Shown: positions 15,883 to 23,927 of the stretch, one piece after another
Numbering within the stretch: position 1 is the stretch's first letter
Layout: every line of letters begins with the position of its first letter
Assembly: GCA_025920425.1 (NCBI GenBank)
Contig: JAPDLS010000002.1
Coordinates: 59,425-123,424 of the forward strand
Reading direction: 5' to 3'
DNA: 64,000 nucleotides
From: Candidatus Haiyanarchaeum thermophilum
GTDB lineage: Archaea; Nanobdellota; Nanobdellia; JAPDLS01; Haiyanarchaeaceae
Position numbers and translations under genes: made by a program
The notes under the pieces: model-generated
Database searches by the model: none
Seen by the model: only the letters and a program-made list of their open reading frames with translations
What the model was told of the DNA's origin: nothing

Positions 15883-16160
15883 GCGGTGGGCACCATGGAT
15901 GGGTGAAATTCAGCTATGAGCTTGTTCAAGCCTTGGCTCCCCCCTGCACCCCCATAAGCACCCATGGAGTGCGCTTAGGGTTGCTTCCTTCCGGACCTGG
16001 CCCGGTTCACGCATCCATAGGTCCTATGGGACAAGAGCTCATCGTTACAGCTTGAGGCCCATAACTGAACTCCACCGCTCCATGGCTTCGACCCGTGAGG
16101 GCTTCGGTCGGAGCATTTCGCTCCTTAAGGGCCTGCCCTAGGCCCCGTCTAGCCCACCGC
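15883..16160 (-). ncRNA. ffs: 7S RNA of the signal recognition particle
   Basis: About 278 nt. The helix-8 region CAGGTCCGGAAGGAAGCA (about 15981-15999) with its GGAA tetraloop and AGCA bulge is conserved in SRP RNA. The ends GCGGTGGGC and GCCCACCGC pair as archaeal helix 1, and the Alu-domain segments lie between. Boundaries are set by this helix and may be off by a few nucleotides. The RNA forms the scaffold for SRP19 and SRP54, which target membrane proteins co-translationally. Confidence 0.94.
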
Positions 16161-16164
16161 AATA

Positions 16165-17127
16165 CTAAGGACTAATTTTCCTCTTATAAAATTTTAGGAG
16201 AACTAGGACTGCGATTGGAAGCAATAGGATAAAGTGGAGTTCATCTAGCTCCTCCACTATATAAATCCCAAATGGACCTGGATTCACATATACGTTATAG
16301 GAAAAGTTTATTTCCTTGTTTAGGTTGTCGCATCCTCCAAAGCTCAGATCCTTGATTAGGATTCTTATCCTCCCTTGCACATTGGGAAAGAGAGGAGTAA
16401 ATGAGTGTTTCCAAACTAAAGACTCTCCTCCAGCTAATGAGAAATTAGTTGTCTGGAGTTCAGAAGTTTGATAACTATTTTCAGGAGTACTCGAAATTAT
16501 GAGGAAAGCAGTTGGATCTTGGCTGATGTTAATACTATAATTTAGTTCTTGCTCTCCAGCATTTCTCAATGCATAGGAAAGGGCATGATCGATTCCGAAG
16601 AGCATATCATAGCTCTGAGCAGCACTATAGTGTTCTCCTCCAGCATCTTTGCTAATAGTCCAAGAGAGGATTGGATTGATCTCTAGCTCCCCATAAGGGC
16701 TTGTAGGAGAAAAGCTCCCGGTAGTTCTAAGCTCAGTTATTTCAGTTTCAGTAGAATAGTAGAATACCGAGAATTCATAAGGGATCTGTGAACCCAATGC
16801 ATGGCATTGCATTCTCTCCATCCATCTAAAGGAGAACAAGGTGACATATCCACTCTTGATTGAGCTAGGTATTATCTGTGGAGTAGCATAGAGGCCTCCA
16901 GAGCTGAGGGTAGCATTGATTATCTCAGCACTAATGCTCCCATTATTCTTCACATAAAAGATCACCTCAGGCACATTATGAATATAGGCATACTTTACTA
17001 CTACTGCTTCAGGAATCAGATGAGCGACTTTTACTATGATGCTTCCATATTCTCCTTGAGCAAAAACCAAATCGATCAGGAGGAGCCCAAATGCGATGAG
17101 GAGAAATCTAGGCTTCATCTTTTCCAA
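16165..17127 (-). CDS. Exported, C-terminally anchored surface protein
   Basis: 320 residues. Signal peptide PRFLLIAFGLLLIDLVFAQG (cleavage near Ala23), a beta-rich ectodomain and a C-terminal helix LHFILLLPIAVLVLLKFYKR, so it should be anchored with the bulk outside. The ectodomain looks like two immunoglobulin-like units (VPEVIFYVKNNGSISAEIIN and LRNAGEQELNYSINIS) of the kind that bind or stabilise cell-surface partners. Two Cys (MQCHALG, GGCDNLN) may form a disulfide. Its start overlaps the end of dnaG by 20 bases; a functional link is not obvious. Confidence 0.72.
   Translation of the reverse strand: MEKMKPRFLLIAFGLLLIDLVFAQGEYGSIIVKVAHLIPEAVVVKYAYIHNVPEVIFYVKNNGSISAEIINATLSSGGLYATPQIIPSSIKSGYVTLFSFRWMERMQCHALGSQIPYEFSVFYYSTETEITELRTTGSFSPTSPYGELEINPILSWTISKDAGGEHYSAAQSYDMLFGIDHALSYALRNAGEQELNYSINISQDPTAFLIISSTPENSYQTSELQTTNFSLAGGESLVWKHSFTPLFPNVQGRIRILIKDLSFGGCDNLNKEINFSYNVYVNPGPFGIYIVEELDELHFILLLPIAVLVLLKFYKRKISP
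16183..16190 (-). promoter_or_regulatory. TATA box of SRP RNA - tRNA-Val transcript
   Basis: TTTATAAG on the minus strand, centred about 27 nt upstream of the SRP RNA 5' end with an A-rich element before it. It lies inside the last codons of the neighbouring coding gene that ends at 16165. Confidence 0.65.
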
Positions 17128-18220
17128 ATTTAATCACTCGCAATCTCCTATCCCCTCTTACCCTACTTTCCCTTCCTCCTATTATCTTCACTCCATATTT
17201 CCTGCATAGATTGTAAAGCCCTTCATCCACTACTGAGTCAACGAGGATTGTATGGGGTCTTAAGCTTGGAAGGACGCTTTCCAGCTTATCTAACGGTACT
17301 CTAGCTACTATATTCAATTTCTCATCGAGCAGCAGAGCACCTTCCGAGTTTGCTATTTCATTGAAGAGATTTCTCAACTTCAGGAATTTTCCCTTCCTCC
17401 TCTTTAAATATTCTTCCACTTTAATCCTGGATTTTAGGCATTTGAAGATCTCCTTTTTAGTAAGCTCCTCCACCTCCTTTCCGGGAGGAGCAAAAGCTAT
17501 ATAGCTCGCTTTCGCTCTCCTCAAGAAATTATCTACTATCATCCTCCCTCCCCTATCCCCATCTACAAACAAAGTCACTTCCTTCCTCTTACTAAGTTCT
17601 ACAATAGTATTTGGGATGTTTATCCCATCAAGTCCTATTACATTCTTGAAACCATTTTTCAGTAAGTTGATGACATCTGCCCTTCCCTCCACTACTATTA
17701 TCTCCTTGCTTTCCTCGATCTCAGGCCCTGCCGGAAGTCTTTCCTCAGAATATTCGATAAGCTCTCCCTCCTTGCTGAGTTCTTCCAGCTTCTTGATCAG
17801 TTCCTTCGAGGCAGGTGTCTCTTGAGTGAGATGGGAGAGGATCTCTCTAGCTCTATCTATTATATAACTTCTCTTCCCAACCCTCACATCCTCTACTCTT
17901 CTCACCTTGAATTTAGCAGCATATGGCCCAATTTTTTCGATTGTCTCGATAGCTGCAGCTACTAGCGAAGTTTCTATCCTATCTAAGCTAGATGGGATCC
18001 TTACCTCTCCAATGCTTTTCTCCCCTTGGTAGGTGATCTCCACCTCGATCCTTCCAATCTTCCCAGATTCCTGCAAATTCCTTAGCTCTAGATCCTCCCC
18101 CAGTAGCCCTTCGGTTTGACCAAAGATAGCCCCAATTACATCAGGTTTTGCTACATTTCCATCCACTTCAAATTCAGCGATGATAAAATATTTAATCGAT
18201 GAAGGCGCAACCTTCGCCAT
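17108..18220 (-). CDS. dnaG: Archaeal DnaG (TOPRIM) primase/exosome subunit
   Basis: 370 residues. The N-terminal region SSIKYFIIAEFEVDGNVAKP is archaeal DnaG-specific, and the TOPRIM domain follows: EIIVVEGRADVINLLKNGF with the catalytic Glu, then the FVDGDRGG acidic motif. Archaeal DnaG can synthesise short RNAs and is a subunit of the RNA exosome. The start is ATG 18220, preceded by GGTGAT; a TTG start 4 codons earlier is less likely. It overlaps a second, smaller TOPRIM gene upstream by about 29 bases. Confidence 0.93.
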   Translation of the reverse strand: MAKVAPSSIKYFIIAEFEVDGNVAKPDVIGAIFGQTEGLLGEDLELRNLQESGKIGRIEVEITYQGEKSIGEVRIPSSLDRIETSLVAAAIETIEKIGPYAAKFKVRRVEDVRVGKRSYIIDRAREILSHLTQETPASKELIKKLEELSKEGELIEYSEERLPAGPEIEESKEIIVVEGRADVINLLKNGFKNVIGLDGINIPNTIVELSKRKEVTLFVDGDRGGRMIVDNFLRRAKASYIAFAPPGKEVEELTKKEIFKCLKSRIKVEEYLKRRKGKFLKLRNLFNEIANSEGALLLDEKLNIVARVPLDKLESVLPSLRPHTILVDSVVDEGLYNLCRKYGVKIIGGRESRVRGDRRLRVIKFGKDEA

Positions 18221-18545
18221 ACATATCACCAAGTTTCCTCAACTCCTCCACTTTCCTTATTCCAAATCTAGAGAGCTCTTTATAAAAACTCAAATCAAGC
18301 TTTACTCCACTATTCTGAAGGTAACTCACTATTTCTTTAAACTTTTTCCTACCTTCTTTATCCCTATCTAGGAGTACAATTGCTCTCCTCACTCTCAATT
18401 TGAAGAGAGGGAGGTTCGAGACCTTGAGGACGTGAGTTATCCCAAATTTTCTTAAGGCCAACTCATCCTTTTCTCCCTCAACCAGTACTACACTCTCCTC
18501 AGCCTCACTTCTTAACCTCTGAATCCATAAAAGCAATTCTTTCAT
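18192..18545 (-). CDS. Small stand-alone TOPRIM protein
   Basis: 117 residues consisting almost only of a TOPRIM fold: VVLVEGEKDELALRKFG (catalytic Glu) and AIVLLDRDKEG (the Asp pair). Small TOPRIM proteins include RNase M5-like nucleases and primase fragments; none of their accessory domains is present here. The order, directly upstream of dnaG with overlapping ends, suggests they are translated together. Could be a nuclease in RNA processing linked to the DnaG-exosome. No proof of activity. Confidence 0.8.
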   Translation of the reverse strand: MKELLLWIQRLRSEAEESVVLVEGEKDELALRKFGITHVLKVSNLPLFKLRVRRAIVLLDRDKEGRKKFKEIVSYLQNSGVKLDLSFYKELSRFGIRKVEELRKLGDMYGEGCAFID

Positions 18546-19045
18546 TTTAATACGATCCCCTTCAGGTTCAGAAATGCCTTGATCTCATTTTCGATGAGGT
18601 CTAGTTCCTCTTCAAGCTTCATCCTCCAGCTCTCTAATGTCCCCCTATAAAAAGATTTTTCATACATCACTCTCAAAGGGGAAAAAATGCTTTTGAAGAA
18701 GTTTCTATAATCCCTAATCAACTTCGTCTTAAATTTGGCATCAGCCTCACATTTATCCATTCTCACCTTCGACCCATCTTTCATCACTTCCACCTTCACC
18801 CATTTTCCAACGAATAGATTCATCATGATTTGAAATCTCGTATAGGAATCCACATCTTTTACACATTCCCAATTTACCTCAACCTCCTTTGAACCATCCA
18901 TCGCCTCCTTTTGCCTATAGAGGATCTCATTCACTTTATATCCGAAAGCCTCAAATAGCTTATGCAGGTACCCATAATATTCTCCGAGATCGAGCAGACC
19001 TGCAAATACAACTCTTGTGCTCTTCCTTGGCTCCTCCACACTCAT
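18542..19045 (-). CDS. Unknown protein, tandem paralogue (second copy)
   Basis: 167 residues, alpha/beta. It aligns along its whole length with the gene just upstream: FAGLLDLGEYYGYLHKLFEA vs FDFKQLYSLLADLAISI, then GYKVNEILYRQKE vs GYGIEEKEYTQKE, and near the end EEELDLIENEIKAFLNL vs EETYGIENEIKSFLNLR. Central part VEVNWECVKDVDSYTRFQI is also shared. ATGA overlap with the TOPRIM gene below. No known family recognised; likely a dimer-forming protein of the dnaG operon. Confidence 0.68.
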   Translation of the reverse strand: MSVEEPRKSTRVVFAGLLDLGEYYGYLHKLFEAFGYKVNEILYRQKEAMDGSKEVEVNWECVKDVDSYTRFQIMMNLFVGKWVKVEVMKDGSKVRMDKCEADAKFKTKLIRDYRNFFKSIFSPLRVMYEKSFYRGTLESWRMKLEEELDLIENEIKAFLNLKGIVLK

Positions 19046-19542
19046 AGGAATCTCCTCAGGTTAAGGAAGGATTTGATCTCATTCTCAATTCCATAAGTTT
19101 CTTCATAGATCCTCTTCTTATAACCCTCAAGTGTTCCTTTGAAGAAATATCTATCGTAAATTCCTTTAAAGAGTTTCAATAGCGGATGCGTCTCCCAACG
19201 ATCTGCATAATCAGTAACTATAATTCCCTTAAGCTTGATCATCATACTTCCTTCATTCACTTTCACCAAGCTCTCCCCCTTTCTCGCTTCTACTTCTTTC
19301 ATCCTCTCTATTTCTAGATTGATCACGATCTTGAACATAGTATAGTCATCTATCTTCTTAGTGCACCACCACTCCACCTTTACCTTAGTTCCTTCTCCTC
19401 CCTCCTTCTGGGTATACTCCTTTTCCTCTATTCCATATCCTATGGAAATAGCTAAGTCAGCTAGCAGTGAATAGAGCTGTTTGAAATCGAAAACTCCTTC
19501 ATATTTTACTGAAGTTTCCACGATCTTAGCTTCCTCAGCCAT
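19042..19542 (-). CDS. Unknown protein, tandem paralogue (first copy)
   Basis: 166 residues; the paralogue of the next gene, with the same W-x-C-x-K-x-(V/I)-D-x-Y-T-x-F core (WWCTKKIDDYTMFKIVINLE). The retained Trp/Cys/Asp/Tyr residues make this core the probable functional site. The genes overlap by four bases (ATGA), so the products may form a heterodimer. It heads the operon 19542-17108: paralogue 1, paralogue 2, TOPRIM protein, DnaG. Not recognised as any named family. Confidence 0.68.
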   Translation of the reverse strand: MAEEAKIVETSVKYEGVFDFKQLYSLLADLAISIGYGIEEKEYTQKEGGEGTKVKVEWWCTKKIDDYTMFKIVINLEIERMKEVEARKGESLVKVNEGSMMIKLKGIIVTDYADRWETHPLLKLFKGIYDRYFFKGTLEGYKKRIYEETYGIENEIKSFLNLRRFL

Positions 19543-19639
19543 ATAATGCTCTAGATCTTTTTTAGTTTAAAAATTTTCCAAATGCAGGAAATCTTTCAAT
19601 AGGAAAAGTTTAAAAGTATAAAGATGCTTTTTTTGGAAA

Positions 19640-20131
19640 ATGAACAGAAGAGGTATATCTCCCCTCATTGCAACCATTTTGCTTATAGCCATTACAATAG
19701 TAGTGGGAGCATTGATCACTGCTTGGGCAACTACATACATTAGCCAGCAGACTTCAGTTGTAGGAGGAGGAGGGGCAGAGTGTGTGTATGTGGGCTTAAG
19801 TGTCACTAGGTGCAATCTTACCGAATCAGCTCCTAATCGCTTGAGAATAGTTTTAGCAAATACAGGTACAGGTGAAATAAGGAAGGTCATGGCCAGAATT
19901 GAGGCAAATGACGGTACAGCAGTAACAGGCAATGTGACAAATAAAGATATGCCTGGTGAGTTCCTGAAACTAGGTGGACAGGAAGCCAAACCTGCAGACA
20001 TATACCTCAGTGACTTAAGCTCTGGTGTAAATTTTAGTAATTCTAGTAGTTGGAAAGAAATCAAGCTTTGGGTTGATGATCCAAGGTGCCCCACAGTCAC
20101 ATTTACTATTTCACCTGGGATGTGCACGTAG
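19640..20131 (+). CDS. Archaeal type IV pilin (DUF1628-like)
   Basis: 163 residues. MNRRGISPLIATILLIAITI is the classical archaeal pilin N-terminus: the peptidase site lies after the Arg-Arg-Gly and the helix that follows forms the fibre core. The mature part is Gly/Thr-rich with Cys residues (GGGAECVYVGLSVTRCNLT; DPRCPT...GMCT) and asparagines suitable for N-glycosylation. First of three genes for exported proteins that run together. No assembly ATPase is adjacent; the nearest is at 24865. Confidence 0.85.
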   Translation: MNRRGISPLIATILLIAITIVVGALITAWATTYISQQTSVVGGGGAECVYVGLSVTRCNLTESAPNRLRIVLANTGTGEIRKVMARIEANDGTAVTGNVTNKDMPGEFLKLGGQEAKPADIYLSDLSSGVNFSNSSSWKEIKLWVDDPRCPTVTFTISPGMCT

Positions 20132-20153
20132 TAGAGGCTAAGGTTTTTCAGAA

Positions 20154-20885
20154 ATGAGGGCTCTAGCAGTTTGGATCTCATACTTACTTTATTTTGCAGT
20201 TTCAGTAGTAGTAATTGGCCTAGTTCTAGCTGCAGGTATTCCTATGATCACTAGAGCAAGGGAAGTGGCGATCGTAACTTCTGCAAAAAATCAGCTTCAA
20301 AAGATGGCAGAAGCCATAGTTAGTGTCTCAGGGTCAGCTGCTGGAACAGCAGCAGAGTACTCATTTAAGGTGGATGAGGGGATCTTAACTATAAGTTCAG
20401 AGAGGGATGTAATCTATTTTCAAAAAGAAATAGGATTGGGAATAATTGCTCCAAGAACCATAGTAAGGGAGGGATACCTCATAATTAGCAGTGAAGTAGA
20501 TACTTCGGGCTATGAGACTTCTGATGCTCCAAATTGCTGTTACATTCTCGAGAATTCTCACCTCTTGGTTAAATTCTATAAATTCCAGGAGGAATTGAAA
20601 GATGATAACAACGTGATTAAAGAAATATGGTTAAAGGATTTGAATCGAAAATTGAACTTCTCCGGTCTAAACATTTTGGTGGATGATGATGAGAGATCTA
20701 CGAAAGGAGTGATTACCACTTTTTTAGAAATAGGTGGCTCCCTCATCCCCAAAGCTACCCTTATAGAGAGAGTAAATAGCTCAACAGTTTATGGAGGAGT
20801 AGGTTATTGTTATGATGTAAGATACTCTTTAGAGAGCACTACAGATTTCATCATAGTAGAAGTAATTAACTTGACAAAATGCTAA
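20154..20885 (+). CDS. Exported protein with N-terminal membrane helix, probable pilin-associated
   Basis: 243 residues. A short N-terminus (MRALAVWISY) leads into a single hydrophobic helix (about 8-34), then an amphipathic helix (REVAIVTSAKNQLQKMAEAI) and a beta-rich domain with Cys pairs (PNCCYI, GYCYDV, NLTKC). The shape is that of minor pilins or pilus-tip proteins, but the usual G/A-Q cleavage site is not clear. It follows the pilin by 22 bp and overlaps the thioredoxin-like gene. Confidence 0.68.
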   Translation: MRALAVWISYLLYFAVSVVVIGLVLAAGIPMITRAREVAIVTSAKNQLQKMAEAIVSVSGSAAGTAAEYSFKVDEGILTISSERDVIYFQKEIGLGIIAPRTIVREGYLIISSEVDTSGYETSDAPNCCYILENSHLLVKFYKFQEELKDDNNVIKEIWLKDLNRKLNFSGLNILVDDDERSTKGVITTFLEIGGSLIPKATLIERVNSSTVYGGVGYCYDVRYSLESTTDFIIVEVINLTKC

Positions 20886-21250
20886 GAAAATATTATCTCA
20901 TCCCAATAATAATAGCTATTCCCATAGTCCTTCTACTTTCCAGCATTTACCTCTCATCCCAAGCCCCTTCCCCTACTACAGAGGAGAATTGGACTAGACC
21001 CTATACTTTGCTCCTTTTCTACTGCGATAATAGAAGTGTAGAGATAGCTAACAGAGTAATAAGTAGGGAGGAATTCATAGGAAAGATAGAGCTCAATGTT
21101 TCAGATTGGAGAAGTGATCTAGCTAAGAAATATGAAATAAGTGAATGTCCCACTTACATCCTCCTATCTGGAATTACCAGGATCTGGAGTGCAAGTGGAG
21201 GGATAAGTGAGACAGTTCTTTATCAGAAGCTTAAGGAGTTAATTACTTAA
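20879..21250 (+). CDS. Membrane-anchored thioredoxin-fold protein without CxxC
   Basis: 123 residues. N-terminal helix (YYLIPIIIAIPIVLLLSSIYL), a short linker, then a thioredoxin-like core: strand YTLLLFYCDN, helix, strand, and the cis-Pro signature YEISECPTYILLSG. The usual CxxC is reduced to one Cys (YCDNRS), with another Cys next to the cis-Pro. If exported, it cannot do ordinary dithiol exchange through CxxC, but the two cysteines might pair. Its position behind two Cys-containing exported proteins fits a role in their folding. Confidence 0.7.
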   Translation: MLRKYYLIPIIIAIPIVLLLSSIYLSSQAPSPTTEENWTRPYTLLLFYCDNRSVEIANRVISREEFIGKIELNVSDWRSDLAKKYEISECPTYILLSGITRIWSASGGISETVLYQKLKELIT

Positions 21251-21274
21251 AGCCTTCCAGTCCTAGAGTTATTT

Positions 21275-22765
21275 ATGAGTAGTGAACCTATAGAGAGGAG
21301 GATTTCTTATATAGGGGATAGACTTAGGATAAGCCAATGTAGCCTTTGTGGTAAGGAATATTTTGGGGTCAGGAATTTCTGCAGCAGTTGTGGGAGGAGG
21401 AGCATAGGAAAAATGCAAACTGGAGATCTCTTCTTCGAGGAGGGTACTCTAGAGGAATGCCTTAGGATAGATGAACCCACTAATAAATTCAGGAAATTGG
21501 CTCCCTATTATTATGGGATTATTTCGTTCAGAAATATTAGAATTCCTGGAAGGCTTACAGACATCCTAGATTCAAATGTAGATCCAAACGAACTTGAGGG
21601 AAGGAAAGTGGTACCGAGGTTTAGGGAGAGATATGAAGTAGGTAAGAGAGACATAATTCCTACCTTTTCTCTTGCCTTTACCTTCTCAGACGAGTATTAT
21701 CCATATCAACGTTTCGAAAAAATATGTCCAAGCAAGTATTCTGAGAGGCCAGGAATAGTAGGATTTGCTGCCTATACCTCGAGATTTAGGATCAGAGAGG
21801 GAAATGTGGAAAGATCCGTACCATTTCTAGATGAGAATTCAATTACAGCAGCTGTAGAGGCTGGAAAACTTGCCCTTATCCAGAGCAGGATCCCTAATGA
21901 GCTTATAACTAAAGTTTATGTAGGTTCTGAGTCAAATCCATATGCTGTTAAGCCCATAGCTTCAAAGGTTGCACAAGTGCTTGCTCTGGGAGAGGAAGAT
22001 AAAGATAGTCTTACTCAAGGAGTAGATGCAATAGATACAGAATTTGCCTGTAAGGCAGCCACTAGTATGTTCAAGGATGCAATTGCCCTTTCCAAGTTTG
22101 AAGATAGCTTTACCATGGTAATAGGTACAGATAATTCTCAGGCAGCTCCAAGATATGAGAAGGGAGGGGAGCTAGACTTCTTCGTAGGATTTGGGGCTAC
22201 TGCATTTATCTTTGGAAACAAGGAGGTAGCAGCTGAAATAGAGGACTGGTATTCAGTAACCTCAGACACTCCAGATTTCTGGAGGAGGGATGGGGAAAAA
22301 TATCCAATGCATGGAGGCAGATTTACAGGGGAGCCAGCATATTTTAAGCATATTAAGAAGGCTGCATCAAAACTCATGGAGAAACTTAATCTCAGGCCCC
22401 AAGATGTGAATTACTTTGTCCCCCACCAACCCAATTTACCATTTCCCATGAAAGTAGCTAAAGAACTAGGTTTTAAGGAGGAACAACTTCTTCCAGCATT
22501 ACAAGTGGGTAAGTTTGGAAATACATATTCCAGCAGCTCCCCTCTTGGCTTGGTCGCAGTGCTAGAGAAGGCTAGACCAAATGAGAGGATTTTGCTCGTG
22601 AGCTATGGTTCTGGAGCAGGAAGTGATGCCTACTCCTTCATGACCACCCAGAAGATAGAGGAACTGAAGGGGAGAAATCAATTTACAGTGGAATTACAGG
22701 CTACTAGTCCTTTCAAGCAATTTGTAGATTATCCAACTTATAGAAAGCTAAAGGAAGGCCTATAG
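21275..22765 (+). CDS. DUF35-HMG-CoA synthase fusion
   Basis: 496 residues. Residues 1-~120 are a DUF35 protein: zinc ribbon C22-x2-C25...C36-x2-C39 and an OB fold (GTLEECLRIDEP, YYGIISFRNIRIPGRLTDIL). Residues ~150-496 are archaeal hydroxymethylglutaryl-CoA synthase: VGFAAYTSRFRI, SVPFLDENSITAAVEAGK, catalytic Cys259 in DTEFACKAATSM, a His in AYFKHIK, and NTYSSSSPLGL. In methanogens DUF35, thiolase and the synthase are separate and form a channelling complex; here two are fused. The stretch between RFRIREG and SVPFLDE is about 20 residues shorter than I expect. It should make HMG-CoA for isoprenoid lipids. Confidence 0.9.
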   Translation: MSSEPIERRISYIGDRLRISQCSLCGKEYFGVRNFCSSCGRRSIGKMQTGDLFFEEGTLEECLRIDEPTNKFRKLAPYYYGIISFRNIRIPGRLTDILDSNVDPNELEGRKVVPRFRERYEVGKRDIIPTFSLAFTFSDEYYPYQRFEKICPSKYSERPGIVGFAAYTSRFRIREGNVERSVPFLDENSITAAVEAGKLALIQSRIPNELITKVYVGSESNPYAVKPIASKVAQVLALGEEDKDSLTQGVDAIDTEFACKAATSMFKDAIALSKFEDSFTMVIGTDNSQAAPRYEKGGELDFFVGFGATAFIFGNKEVAAEIEDWYSVTSDTPDFWRRDGEKYPMHGGRFTGEPAYFKHIKKAASKLMEKLNLRPQDVNYFVPHQPNLPFPMKVAKELGFKEEQLLPALQVGKFGNTYSSSSPLGLVAVLEKARPNERILLVSYGSGAGSDAYSFMTTQKIEELKGRNQFTVELQATSPFKQFVDYPTYRKLKEGL

Positions 22766-23329
22766 CTTCCCCTCAAGCACCTTAACCCAATCTATTTTCA
22801 ACATGAAATATATGATTAGAAGGAGGGCCACAAATGAGGCAATAGTAAATGTGGGATCCTCTGCTACCTTCAAGAGGGCGAAGTAGCTTCTTCCGAAGTA
22901 AGCTATCGTCAAGCCCATGAGGATTTTTCCTAAGATAGAAACTGCCAAGATAGGAATGATAGGATAATTTATCATTCCCAAAGGAATGAAGATGAGATCA
23001 TCTGGTAGAGGGGTAAGGGAGAAGAGGAAAATGAAGAGTAGAGGGTATCTTCTTAGGGCATGCCTCAACTTTTCCATTTTCCTCAATCTTTCTTCACTCA
23101 TCATTCTTCTTCCCAACTTCCCTAGATAATACCCGGTCAATTCTCCAATTCCTGCTCCAGTTCCAGAGGCCAGAGCTAAAAGTATAGGATCAAGCTTAAC
23201 TGAAAATAGGAGTATGAATACTGTATAGGGAATTGGGAGGAGAATGGAAGAGGCTCCAAGGAATGAAATCAGAAACATCCCTACATACCCCAAATTCTCA
23301 ACCAGAGTTGAGAAGAGTTCAGCAATCAT
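22760..23329 (-). CDS. VTT/DedA-family membrane protein
   Basis: 189 residues. The DedA/VTT core is visible: a re-entrant first segment (GMFLISFLGASSILLPIP), GAGIGELTGYYLGKLGRR, then LRRYPLLFIFLFSLTPLPDD with the Pro-rich second hairpin. The family scrambles or flips phospholipids and polyprenyl phosphates. It ends tail to tail with the fusion HMG-CoA synthase. Function in archaea: probably lipid-carrier handling, though substrate is unproven. Confidence 0.8.
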   Translation of the reverse strand: MIAELFSTLVENLGYVGMFLISFLGASSILLPIPYTVFILLFSVKLDPILLALASGTGAGIGELTGYYLGKLGRRMMSEERLRKMEKLRHALRRYPLLFIFLFSLTPLPDDLIFIPLGMINYPIIPILAVSILGKILMGLTIAYFGRSYFALLKVAEDPTFTIASFVALLLIIYFMLKIDWVKVLEGKL

Positions 23330-23336
23330 TTTAAAG
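23329..23336 (+). promoter_or_regulatory. TATA box of tRNA-Gln
   Basis: TTTTAAAG 27-34 nt upstream of the tRNA 5' end; it overlaps the start codon region of the VTT gene, which runs the other way. Confidence 0.6.
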
Positions 23337-23362
23337 TCGAGGAGGTGCTTATTAATTAAGTT

Positions 23363-23434
23363 AGCCCCGTGGTCTAGTGGTAAGGATGCCGGGCTCTGGA
23401 CCCGGAGACCCTGGTTCGAATCCAGGCGGGGCTA
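23363..23434 (+). tRNA. tRNA-Gln(CTG)
   Basis: 72 nt. Acceptor AGCCCCG/CGGGGCT with discriminator A, the A1-U72 start usual in archaeal tRNA-Gln. Anticodon stem CCGGG/CCCGG with loop CTCTGGA, hence anticodon CTG. T arm CCTGG-TTCGAAT-CCAGG. No intron and no encoded CCA. Confidence 0.95.
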
Positions 23435-23501
23435 TAAATTTTTGATAGACTTCCGGGAGAGGGAAGTAATCATTTTTTAATCCCTGTTTGTTCCACCTTC
23501 T

Positions 23502-23927
23502 ATGCTGGATCAAATCATCTATTCAATTCTCCTAATCACTGGAGCATTAATTGGAGAGAAAATAGCATCTAAATACCTTGGAGTTCCTAGGGTAAGTTGG
23601 CTCTACTTAGTAGAAATTTTAATTTACATAATTACTGCGATCTCATTACTTTCTGCTATCCAGTTATTTGAGCTTCAGATCCTCTTCCTAATCCCTATCG
23701 GTGCTTATTCAGCCATCTCAGCTAGAGCTGTTACGACCCTCTTCGGGAAATTTTCCCGCTTCTTGAAGCACATGAAGAATGGAGAGAAAGATATCTATGT
23801 GGTACTTGACAATTTATTTGAGAAAATGTTAGCATCTGGATTCAAGAAACAAAAGTGCGAGGAACTTTTGATCTCAGCAGGATTTGACCCTAAGTTAATT
23901 CGGAAGATTTCTCAGAAGTATCCTTAG
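23502..23927 (+). CDS. Small membrane protein, unknown
   Basis: 141 residues. Three hydrophobic segments in the first about 75 residues (IIYSILLITGALIGEKIA; LYLVEILIYIITAISLLSAI; LQILFLIPIGAYSAISARAV), then a cytoplasmic helical tail (KFSRFLKHMKNGEKDIYVVL, KCEELLISAGFDPKLIRKI). A TATA-like TTTTTTAAT lies about 25 bases before the ATG. Its end overlaps the coiled-coil/winged-helix gene tail to tail. It sits close to a pilin-like gene and the second Cys-rich ATPase, so it may serve that machine. Not recognised. Confidence 0.62.
   Translation: MLDQIIYSILLITGALIGEKIASKYLGVPRVSWLYLVEILIYIITAISLLSAIQLFELQILFLIPIGAYSAISARAVTTLFGKFSRFLKHMKNGEKDIYVVLDNLFEKMLASGFKKQKCEELLISAGFDPKLIRKISQKYP

Noticed and set aside
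19567-20181. A 204-residue minus-strand frame over the pilin gene
   Set aside because: The plus-strand frame there has a perfect archaeal pilin N-terminus; the antisense frame has none and low-complexity composition.
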